Below are positions 57,372 through 64,000 of a stretch of 64,000 nucleotides of DNA, piece after piece. How positions within the stretch are numbered: position 1 is the stretch's first letter; the number at the start of each line of letters is the position of its first letter. A program made the position numbers and the translations under genes. The notes beneath the pieces are model-generated. The model was given only the letters and a program-made list of their open reading frames with translations. It was not told the origin of the DNA and did no database searches. The DNA is from Mycolicibacterium rutilum (lineage in GTDB: Bacteria; Actinomycetota; Actinomycetes; Mycobacteriales; Mycobacteriaceae). The stretch covers positions 5,084,001 through 5,148,000 of the forward strand of contig NZ_LT629971.1 in NCBI RefSeq assembly GCF_900108565.1, given 5' to 3'.

Positions 57372-58847
57372 TCACGCCTCCGTCGCCGCGGCGGCGTGCT
57401 CGCGGCCGGCCCGCAGTCGGGCCAGGCTCCGCTCCCGCCCCAGCAGGTCGAGCGATTCGAACAGCGGCGGGCTGACCGAGGCGCCGGTGGCGGCGACGCG
57501 GATCGGGCCGAACGCCTTGCGCGGCTTGAGCCCCAGGTTCTCCAGCAGCGCGTCCTTGAGCGCCGCTTCGATCGCCGGGGTGGTCCACTCGCCGACGTGG
57601 TCCAGCGCGGCCAGCGCGGCGTCGAGCACCTCGACGGCCCCGGCCTTCAACTCCTTGGCCGCCGACTTCTCGTCGAGGGTGAACTCGTCGTCGTTGAGGA
57701 ACTTCAACAGATCCCACGCGTCGCCGAGCACCACGATGCGGGTCTGCACCAGCGCGGCCGCCTCGGCGAACCGCGCGTCGTCGAGGCCGGTGTCGTGGCC
57801 GTGGGCCGCGAAATACGCCGCCAGCCGGGCGGTGAAGTCCTGCTCGCCGAGCATCCGGATGTGTTCGGCGTTGAGCGCGTCGGCCTTCTTCTGGTCGAAG
57901 CGCGCCGGGTTGGAGTTGACGTCGGCGACGTCGAACGCGGCCACCATCTCCTCGAGGCTGAACACGTCGCGGTCCTCGGCGATGCCCCACCCCAGCAGGG
58001 CCAGGTAATTCAGCAGCCCCTCGGGGATGAACCCGCGGTCGCGGTGCAAGAACAGGTTCGACTGCGGATCACGCTTGGAAAGCTTCTTGTTGCCGTCGCC
58101 GAGAACACTTGGCAGATGCGCGAATTCGGGAATGCGTTCGGCGACGCCGATCCGGATCAGCGCCTCGTACAGTGCGATCTGGCGGGTGGTCGACGGCAAC
58201 AGGTCCTCGCCGCGCAGCACGTGGGTGATCTTCATCAGCGCGTCGTCGACCGGATTGACCAACGTGTACAGCGGTTCCCCGGTGCCGCGGGTCAGCGCGA
58301 AATCAGGGACGGTGCCCGCCGGGAACGTCGTCTCGCCGCGGACCAAATCACGCCACCCGATGTCCTTGTCCGGCATCCGCAACCGGACCACCGCGCCGCG
58401 CCCCTCGGCTCGAAACGCCGCGCGCTGCTCGTCGGTCAGGTCCCGGTCGAAGTTGTCGTAACCCAGTTTCGGGTTGCGTCCGGCCGCCAGGTGCCGAGCC
58501 TCGACTTCCTCGGCCGTCGAGAACGATTCGTAGGCCTCCCCCGCCTCGAGGAGGCGGTCGATCACGTCGCGGTACAGGTCGAGCCGCTCGGACTGCCGGT
58601 AGGGCCCGTAGGGGCCGCCGACCTCGGGGCCCTCATCCCAGTCCAGGCCGAGCCAGCGCAACGCGTCGAGCAGCGCGAGGTAACTCTCCTCGGAATCGCG
58701 CGCGGAGTCGGTGTCTTCGATGCGGAACACGAACGCCCCGCCGGTGTGCCGCGCGTAGGCCCAGTTGAACAGCGCGGTGCGGATGAGGCCGACGTGCGGC
58801 GTGCCCGTCGGCGACGGGCAGAACCGCACCCGGACGGTGTCACTCAT
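57372..58847 (-). CDS. gltX: Glutamyl-tRNA synthetase
   Basis: GltX charges tRNA-Glu. Mycobacteria lack GlnRS, so it is expected to misacylate tRNA-Gln as well for later amidation by GatCAB. The 491-residue class I enzyme has PSPTGTPHVGLIRTALFN (HVGL for HIGH, about 11-28) and KLSKRDP for KMSKS. A helical anticodon-binding domain covers the last 180 residues. Its substrate tRNA genes lie directly downstream. The ATG overlaps the stop of the upstream hydrolase-family gene by 4 bases. Confidence 0.97.
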   Translation of the reverse strand: MSDTVRVRFCPSPTGTPHVGLIRTALFNWAYARHTGGAFVFRIEDTDSARDSEESYLALLDALRWLGLDWDEGPEVGGPYGPYRQSERLDLYRDVIDRLLEAGEAYESFSTAEEVEARHLAAGRNPKLGYDNFDRDLTDEQRAAFRAEGRGAVVRLRMPDKDIGWRDLVRGETTFPAGTVPDFALTRGTGEPLYTLVNPVDDALMKITHVLRGEDLLPSTTRQIALYEALIRIGVAERIPEFAHLPSVLGDGNKKLSKRDPQSNLFLHRDRGFIPEGLLNYLALLGWGIAEDRDVFSLEEMVAAFDVADVNSNPARFDQKKADALNAEHIRMLGEQDFTARLAAYFAAHGHDTGLDDARFAEAAALVQTRIVVLGDAWDLLKFLNDDEFTLDEKSAAKELKAGAVEVLDAALAALDHVGEWTTPAIEAALKDALLENLGLKPRKAFGPIRVAATGASVSPPLFESLDLLGRERSLARLRAGREHAAAATEA

Positions 58848-59632
58848 GACTTCCCCTTGCGGACAACGGGATTCGACAGGGTTCCGATGCCCTCGACGGT
58901 GATGCTGACGGTGTCGGAGTCTTCGATCGGGCCGACACCCGCCGGGGTGCCGGTCAGGATCAGGTCACCGGGCAGCAGCGTCATCACCCGCGAGATCCAT
59001 TCGACGATGGCGCCCACGTCGTGAATCATGTTCGATGTCCGGCTGTCCTGTTTGACCGCGCCGTTGACCTCGGTGCGGATCGCGAGGTCCGCCGGGTCGA
59101 GGTCGGTGACGATCCACGGCCCGATGGGGCAGAACGTGTCATGGCCCTTGGCGCGGGTCCACTGACCGTCCTTCTGCTGCTGATCGCGCGCGGACACGTC
59201 GTTGCCGATCGTGTAGCCGAGGATGTTCTCGGCCGCCCGCGCGGCGGGCACGTCCTTGCACGGACGCCCGATCACCACGGCCAGTTCCCCCTCGAAGTGA
59301 ACGGGATTGGCGTCGGCGGGCAGCTGGATCGGCACGTAGGGCCCGATGATCGCGGTGTTGGGTTTCATGAAGATGACCGGGTCGTCGAATGTGCCGCCGC
59401 CCATCTCCTCGATGTGTGCGGCGTAGTTCTTGCCGACGCAGACCACCTTGCTGGCCAGGATCGGCGCCAGCAGCCGGACGTCGGCCAGCGGCCACTGTCG
59501 CCCGGTGAACTGCGGGGTGCCGAACGGATGTTCGGCGATCTCGCGGGCGACTGCCTGGGTGGGATCGTCGGGCGGGCCCTCGATGCTGACGAAGGCGACC
59601 CCGTCGGGACTGGCGATTCGGCCAAGGCGCAT
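58844..59632 (-). CDS. Fumarylacetoacetate hydrolase-family protein (Rv2993c-like)
   Basis: The 262-residue protein has the FAH/HpcE fold of C-C-bond hydrolases, decarboxylases and isomerases. Metal ligands are in PVHFEGELAVVIG (Glu pair, about 110-122). Other signatures are KVVCVGKNYAAHIEEMGG, GNDVSARDQQ and LLPGDLILTGTPAGVGPIED. Older annotation calls it 2-hydroxyhepta-2,4-diene-1,7-dioate isomerase; no aromatic-degradation genes are adjacent, so the substrate is open. An oxaloacetate- or acylpyruvate-type role is also possible. It is translationally coupled to gltX (ATGA). Confidence 0.9.
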   Translation of the reverse strand: MRLGRIASPDGVAFVSIEGPPDDPTQAVAREIAEHPFGTPQFTGRQWPLADVRLLAPILASKVVCVGKNYAAHIEEMGGGTFDDPVIFMKPNTAIIGPYVPIQLPADANPVHFEGELAVVIGRPCKDVPAARAAENILGYTIGNDVSARDQQQKDGQWTRAKGHDTFCPIGPWIVTDLDPADLAIRTEVNGAVKQDSRTSNMIHDVGAIVEWISRVMTLLPGDLILTGTPAGVGPIEDSDTVSITVEGIGTLSNPVVRKGKS

Positions 59633-59688
59633 GCGGTCAGCCTAATCGCCGCGGTCGTCCGCGGCTGCGACCGCTCCCCTCGAGGCTT

Positions 59689-59728
59689 CGTCTCACTATA
59701 TGAAACCGAAGTTTCGGACTATGAGACG
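59689..59728. promoter_or_regulatory. 40-bp nested palindrome upstream of the MFS gene
   Basis: Outer arms CGTCTCA (59689-59695) and TGAGACG (59722-59728) and inner arms GAAAC (59702-59706) and GTTTC (59711-59715) share one centre, between 59708 and 59709. The site lies 20-59 bases before the MFS start. Its form suits a dimeric repressor such as a TetR- or MarR-type protein. No regulator gene is adjacent. Confidence 0.6.
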
Positions 59729-59747
59729 CCTGTGCCACGATGGTGCG

Positions 59748-60935
59748 ATGACCGTCGAATCCATCGGCACCGTGCGGCGATGGTCGATGCTGGGCATCGC
59801 GTTGGCGGCCACCACGAGCGCCAACGTGTTCATCAACGGCGCGGCCTTCCTCATTCCCACACTGCACACCGAACGCGGCCTCGACCTGGCCGCGGCCGGT
59901 CTGCTGTCCGCCATGCCCAGCTTCGGTCTGGTTCTCACGCTGATCGCGTGGGGTTACGTGGTGGACCGGGTTGGTGAACGATTCGTGCTGACCGTGGGTT
60001 CGGCGCTGATCGCCGCCGCGGCGTTCGCGGCCGCGGCGGCGGACTCGCTGTTCGCGGTCGGTGCGTTCCTGCTGCTCGGCGGGATGGCTGCGGCGAGCAG
60101 CAACTCGGCCAGCGGTCGACTCGTCGTCGGCTGGTTTCCGCCGCACCAGCGCGGCCTGGTGATGGGCATCCGGCAGACGGCCACCCCGCTCGGAGTCGGG
60201 TTGGGCGCCTTGGTGATTCCGCGGCTGGCCGAGAGCCACGGCGTGTCGGCGGCGCTGCTGTTCCCCGCGGTGGTGTGCGCGGTCTCGGCGGTCGTGTGCC
60301 TGATCGCGGTGGTCGACCCGCCCCGGCCGCCGCGCTCGGAGGCGCCCGTCGAGCATCTGGCCAACCCCTATCGCGGTTCGGCGCTGCTGCTGCGCATCCA
60401 CGCGGTCTCGGTGCTGCTGGTCGTTCCGCAGGCAGTCGTGTGGACCTTCACGTTGGTGTGGTTGATGACCGACCACGGCTGGTCGGCGGCGTCGGCCGGC
60501 GCGGTGGTGACGGTGGCGCAGGTGTTCGGGACCGCCGGCCGGATCGCGGCCGGCTATTGGTCGGACCGGCTCGGCGAGCGGTTGAAACCGATCCGCTGGA
60601 TCGCCGCCGCGGCTGCGGTGTCAATGGCGCTGCTCGCGCTCTCCGACTGGGTGGGTTCACCGGTCAGTGTCGCGCTGGTGGTGATCGCCTCGGTGATCAC
60701 GGTGTCCGACAACGGGTTGGCGTTCACCGCGATCGCCGAGATCGCCGGGCCGTTCTGGAGCGGGCGCGCGCTGGGCACACAGAACACCAGCCAGCATCTT
60801 GCCTCGGCCGCGGCGGCCCCGCTGTTCGGGGCGCTGATCGGCGTGGCGGGCTATCCGGCGGCGTTCGCGGCGAGCGCGGTGCTACCGCTGCTGGCGGTTC
60901 CGCTGGTGCCGGCGAACTCCCCGACTCAGAGGTAG
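59748..60935 (+). CDS. MFS transporter (Rv2994-like)
   Basis: The 395-residue protein has about 12 hydrophobic helices. The loop 2-3 signature GYVVDRVGERFVL (about 66-78) and a second-half equivalent GYWSDRLGERLKP are both present. It resembles nitrate/oxalate-type or drug-efflux MFS proteins, but the substrate cannot be predicted. I chose the ATG at 59748; one at 59700 lies inside the palindrome and would add 16 hydrophilic residues. Its end overlaps the convergent leuB by 10 bases. Confidence 0.9.
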   Translation: MTVESIGTVRRWSMLGIALAATTSANVFINGAAFLIPTLHTERGLDLAAAGLLSAMPSFGLVLTLIAWGYVVDRVGERFVLTVGSALIAAAAFAAAAADSLFAVGAFLLLGGMAAASSNSASGRLVVGWFPPHQRGLVMGIRQTATPLGVGLGALVIPRLAESHGVSAALLFPAVVCAVSAVVCLIAVVDPPRPPRSEAPVEHLANPYRGSALLLRIHAVSVLLVVPQAVVWTFTLVWLMTDHGWSAASAGAVVTVAQVFGTAGRIAAGYWSDRLGERLKPIRWIAAAAAVSMALLALSDWVGSPVSVALVVIASVITVSDNGLAFTAIAEIAGPFWSGRALGTQNTSQHLASAAAAPLFGALIGVAGYPAAFAASAVLPLLAVPLVPANSPTQR

Positions 60936-61936
60936 CCCGCGATCCGTTCGCCGACCTGCGTCGTAGACAGCTTCTCGTCGCCGCGGGTCGCCAGGTGCTG
61001 CTCGACGGCCTTGTCCACGCGGGCGGCCGCGTCGGCCTCGCCGACGTGGGCCAGCAGCAGCGCGACGGACATGATCGCCGCGGTCGGGTCCGCGATCCCC
61101 TGGCCAGCGATGTCGGGCGCACTGCCGTGCACGGGCTCGAACATCGACGGGTTAATCCGGGTGGCGTCGATGTTGCCGCTGGCCGCCAGGCCGATACCAC
61201 CGCAGACGGCGGCCGCCAGGTCGGTGATGATGTCGCCGAAGAGGTTGTCGGTGACGATGACATCGAACCGGCCGGGATCGGTGACCATGTGGATGGTCGC
61301 CGCGTCGATGTGCTGGTAGGCGACCTCGACGTCGGGGAACTCCGCGCCGACTTCGGCGACCACGCGCGACCACAGGCCGCCCGCGAACGCCAGGACGTTG
61401 GTCTTGTGCACCAGCGTCAGGTGTTTGCGCCGGCCCTGCGCCCTGGCGAACGCATCGCGCACCACCCGCTCGACTCCGTAGGCGGTGTTGACACTGACCT
61501 CGGTCGCCACCTCGTGGGCGGTGCCGGCGCGCAGCACACCGCCGTTGCCGGTGTACGGACCCTCCGTGCCCTCCCGGACGACGACGAAGTCGATGTCGGA
61601 CACCGCTGAAAGCGGGCTGCTCACACCGGGATACAGCCGGCCCGGCCGCAGGTTGACGTGGTGGTCCAGCGCGAACCGCAGTTTGAGCAGCAGGCCCCGC
61701 TCCAGCACGCCGCTGGGCACCGAGGGGTCGCCGATCGCGCCGAGCAGGATCGCGTCGTGGCCGCGCAGCTCTTCGATGGTCGCTTCGGTGAGGAGCTCAC
61801 CGGTGGCGTGGTAACGCCGTGCGCCGAGGTCGTATTCGGTCTTGTCGACGCCGGGCAGCACCGCGTCGAGCACCGTGACGGCCTCCCCGATCACCTCGGG
61901 TCCGATGCCGTCACCGGCAATGATCGCCAGTTTCAC
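60926..61936 (-). CDS. leuB: 3-isopropylmalate dehydrogenase
   Basis: LeuB oxidatively decarboxylates 3-isopropylmalate to the leucine precursor. The 336-residue protein has IAGDGIGPEVIGEAV (about 5-19), the substrate arginines in LKLRFALDHHVNLRPGRLYP and the NAD/metal site VTDNLFGDIITDLAAAVCGG. The start is a GTG at 61936, overlapping the serA stop (GTGA). The rest of the leucine pathway, leuCD, is 5 kb away. Confidence 0.97.
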   Translation of the reverse strand: MKLAIIAGDGIGPEVIGEAVTVLDAVLPGVDKTEYDLGARRYHATGELLTEATIEELRGHDAILLGAIGDPSVPSGVLERGLLLKLRFALDHHVNLRPGRLYPGVSSPLSAVSDIDFVVVREGTEGPYTGNGGVLRAGTAHEVATEVSVNTAYGVERVVRDAFARAQGRRKHLTLVHKTNVLAFAGGLWSRVVAEVGAEFPDVEVAYQHIDAATIHMVTDPGRFDVIVTDNLFGDIITDLAAAVCGGIGLAASGNIDATRINPSMFEPVHGSAPDIAGQGIADPTAAIMSVALLLAHVGEADAAARVDKAVEQHLATRGDEKLSTTQVGERIAGYL

Positions 61937-63519
61937 GTCAGGTCCACCACTTCGAGCAGTTTGGCGCCGACCTCCTCGGAGATCGTGGTGCGCACCTCGG
62001 CGGGCACCTCGCGGTCGATGCGCAGCAGGATCGTCGCGCCCGGGCCCTCGGCGTCCTCGCTCAACTGCGCGGCGTGGATGTTGATGCCCGCCGACCCCAG
62101 GATGGTGCCGATCTTGCCGAGCGTGCCGGGCTGATCGACGTAGTTGACGATGAGGTAGACGCCCTCGGCGCGCAGATCGAAGTTGCGGCCGTTGATCTGG
62201 ACGATCTTCTCCACCAGCTGCGGTCCGGTGAGCGTGCCCGCGACGTTGGCGGTGGTGCCGTCGCCGTAGACCGCGCGCACGTCGACCACGCTGCGGTGGT
62301 TCGGGCTCTCCGAGGCGGTGCTGATGTCGGCCTCGACGCCGCGCTCGGCGGCCAGCGACGGCGCGTTGACGAACGTCACCGGATCCTCGATGACGGCGGA
62401 GAACAGTCCGCGCAGCGCCGAAAGTCGAAGCACCTCAACTTCTTCGGAGGCGAGCTCGCCGCGCACCTGCACCGACAGCGAGACCGGCAGCTCGCTGCAC
62501 AGCACCCCGACGAGCAGGCCCAGTTTGCGGACCAGGTCCAGCCACGGCGCGACCATCTCGCCGACGACACCGCCGCCGACGTTGACCGCGTCCGGCACGA
62601 ACTCACCGGCCAGCGCGAGCTTCACGCTCGCCGCGACGTCGGTGCCCGCGCGGTCCTGCGCCTCGCCGGTGGACGCCCCCAGGTGCGGCGTCACGACCAC
62701 CTGCGGCAGGTCGAACAACGGGCTCTCGGTGGTCGGCTCCTTGGCGAACACGTCGAGCCCGGCTCCGCGCACATGCCCGGACCGCACGGCGTCGGCGAGC
62801 GCGTCCTCGTCGATCAGCCCGCCGCGCGCGGCGTTGACGATGATCACCCCCGGCTTGGTCTTGGCGAGCGCCTCTTTGCCGATCAGTCCCGCGGTTTCGG
62901 GCGTCTTGGGCAGGTGCACCGAGATGAAGTCGGCGCGCCCGAGCAGCTCGTCGAGCGTCAGCAGCTCGATGCCCAGTTGGGCGGCGCGGGCAGCCGAGAC
63001 GTACGGGTCGTAGGCGACGATGTGGGTGCCGAACGCGGCCAGCCGCTGCGCCACCAACTGCCCGATGCGGCCCAGGCCCACCACACCGACGGTCTTGCCG
63101 AAGATCTCGGTGCCCGAGAACGACGAGCGCTTCCAGGTCCTGGCGCGCAGCGACGCGTCGGCAGCCGGGATCTCGCGGGCCGCCGCCAACAGCAGCGCCA
63201 GGGCGTGTTCGGCGGCGCTGTGGATGTTGGAGGTGGGCGCGTTGACCACCAGCACGCCGCGGGCGGTGGCGGCCTCGACGTCGACGTTGTCCAGGCCGAC
63301 GCCGGCGCGGGCGACGATCTTCAGTTTGGGGGCGGCGGCCAGCACCTCGGCGTCGACGGTGGTTGCCGAACGCACCAGCAGCGCGTCGGCCTCGGGCACC
63401 GCGGCCAGCAGCTTTTCGCGGTCCGGGCCGTCGACCCAGCGGACCTCCACCTGGTCGCCGAGGGCGGCGACCGTCGACTCGGCCAGTTTGTCGGCGATCA
63501 ATACAACGGGCAGACTCAC
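61933..63519 (-). CDS. serA: D-3-phosphoglycerate dehydrogenase
   Basis: SerA catalyses the first step of serine synthesis. The 528-residue protein is the long, mycobacterial form. It has a catalytic/NAD domain (1-300; VGLGRIGQLVAQRLAAFG, active His in TPHLGASTGEAQ), an inserted ASB domain (about 320-450) and a C-terminal ACT domain binding serine (NYVDQPGTLGKIGTILG). The start is a GTG at 63519. It is upstream of, and coupled to, leuB. Confidence 0.97.
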   Translation of the reverse strand: MSLPVVLIADKLAESTVAALGDQVEVRWVDGPDREKLLAAVPEADALLVRSATTVDAEVLAAAPKLKIVARAGVGLDNVDVEAATARGVLVVNAPTSNIHSAAEHALALLLAAAREIPAADASLRARTWKRSSFSGTEIFGKTVGVVGLGRIGQLVAQRLAAFGTHIVAYDPYVSAARAAQLGIELLTLDELLGRADFISVHLPKTPETAGLIGKEALAKTKPGVIIVNAARGGLIDEDALADAVRSGHVRGAGLDVFAKEPTTESPLFDLPQVVVTPHLGASTGEAQDRAGTDVAASVKLALAGEFVPDAVNVGGGVVGEMVAPWLDLVRKLGLLVGVLCSELPVSLSVQVRGELASEEVEVLRLSALRGLFSAVIEDPVTFVNAPSLAAERGVEADISTASESPNHRSVVDVRAVYGDGTTANVAGTLTGPQLVEKIVQINGRNFDLRAEGVYLIVNYVDQPGTLGKIGTILGSAGINIHAAQLSEDAEGPGATILLRIDREVPAEVRTTISEEVGAKLLEVVDLT

Positions 63520-63549
63520 GCGGTCAGCCTAATGGGCTTGAATGGTCCG

Positions 63550-64000
63550 GTGGCCAGTGGGAGAACCGCCAACGCGGATGTCACCGTCGTCGGCAGTGGA
63601 CCCAACGGTCTGGCCGCTGCCGTCGTCTGCGCGCGAGCCGGGCTGTCGGTGCAGGTGTTCGAGGCCCAGCCGACGCTCGGTGGCGGCGCCCGCACGCTGC
63701 CCGACCCCGAGTTCCCCGGCGTCTCGCACGACATCTGTTCGGCGGTGCACCCGCTGGCGCTGGCCTCGCCGTTCCTTGCGGAGTTCGACCTGCCGGCGCG
63801 CGGGGTGCGCCTGGAGACGCCCGAGGTGTCCTACGCCAATCCGCTGCCGGGGGCGCGCGCGGCGATCGGCTACCGCGATCTCGACCGGACCGCAGCCGAA
63901 CTCGACGACGGCCGGTCGTGGCGGCGGCTGCTGGGACCGCTGGTGCGCGACGACGCCGCGGTCGTCGACCTGCTGCTCGGCGACAAGCGCTCGATCCCGG
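63550..64000 (+). CDS. Phytoene dehydrogenase-like FAD oxidoreductase, 3' end outside window
   Basis: The open frame gives 150 residues of a flavin amine oxidase/phytoene desaturase-type protein. The dinucleotide-binding motif is VTVVGSGPNGLAAAVVCARA (about 11-30), followed by VFEAQPTLGGGART (about 36-49). It matches Rv2997, annotated as an alanine-rich dehydrogenase. The start is either the GTG at 63550 or an in-frame TTG at 63538. It is divergent from serA with only 30 bases between the starts. Substrate unknown. Confidence 0.85.
   Translation, partial: MASGRTANADVTVVGSGPNGLAAAVVCARAGLSVQVFEAQPTLGGGARTLPDPEFPGVSHDICSAVHPLALASPFLAEFDLPARGVRLETPEVSYANPLPGARAAIGYRDLDRTAAELDDGRSWRRLLGPLVRDDAAVVDLLLGDKRSIP

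Noticed and set aside
57255..59024. 589-codon plus-strand open frame opposite gltX
   Set aside because: Shadow of the GltX reading frame; no start signal or family resemblance.
59700..59747. Earlier ATG for the MFS transporter
   Set aside because: It lies inside the palindromic operator and would add a hydrophilic leader before the first membrane helix.

Overview
The window is a stretch of a high-GC mycobacterial chromosome. Gene order and protein sequences match, from memory, the conserved Mycobacterium tuberculosis block Rv2901c to Rv2997. Several M. tuberculosis-specific parts are missing: the PDIM/phenolglycolipid locus between sepIVA and coaD, pknI, and the IS element next to thiL. Several environmental-type genes are present instead: allophanate hydrolase with a GntR regulator, a hemerythrin, a second DacB-type peptidase and a second aldo-keto reductase. 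A rapid-growing Mycolicibacterium-type organism is the best inference. Nothing looks like a prophage, plasmid, CRISPR array or insertion sequence.

Layout. 1-7 kb: the start of an Mce protein gene, then two minus-strand translation blocks (rplS-lepB-rnhB-DUF2469 and rpsP-khpA-rimM-trmD) separated by the convergent lipoprotein gene lppW. 7-12.7 kb: a methyltransferase, a SnoaL-like protein, two tandem DacB-type peptidases, an amidohydrolase and ffh. 12.7-15.1 kb: divergent allophanate hydrolase and GntR genes. 15.1-21 kb: the nitrogen operon amtB-glnB-glnD with a GlnR-box-like site, then ftsY. 21-28.4 kb: smc, acyP, an OsmC protein, fpg, rnc, DUF177 and sepIVA. 28.6-35.2 kb: hemerythrin, coaD, rsmD, pyc and a VKOR/DsbA disulphide pair. 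35-43 kb: lipN divergent from two aldo-keto reductases, an HNH-type exported protein, recG, a DAK/FakA-like protein and rpmB. 43-54 kb: a proline-rich lipoprotein, ung, thiL, an Lrp-type RAM protein, a DUF3515 protein, ddl, a trans-sulfuration enzyme, gpsA, fbiD, ppk, mutT1 and hupB. 54-64 kb: leuCD with a divergent IclR regulator, tRNA-Glu, tRNA-Gln, gltX, a fumarylacetoacetate hydrolase-family gene, an MFS transporter, leuB, serA and the start of a phytoene-dehydrogenase-like flavoprotein.

How the genes work together. SRP targeting is represented by ffh and ftsY. Ribosome assembly and modification are represented by S16, L19, L28, RimM, TrmD, RsmD and KhpA. Nitrogen sensing combines AmtB, GlnB and GlnD. 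DNA maintenance includes Fpg, Ung, RecG, SMC, HupB, RNase HII and MutT1. Leucine synthesis is split between leuCD and leuB. GltX lies just upstream of genes for tRNA-Gln and tRNA-Glu, the two tRNAs a non-discriminating GluRS would charge.

No wholly new system is apparent. The most useful observations are regulatory and structural: a SigF-like promoter for the hemerythrin gene, a shared promoter element in front of rplS and rpsP, several palindromic operators, an exact 90-bp tandem duplication inside hupB, a probable CTG start for rsmD, and divergent genes whose start codons overlap.
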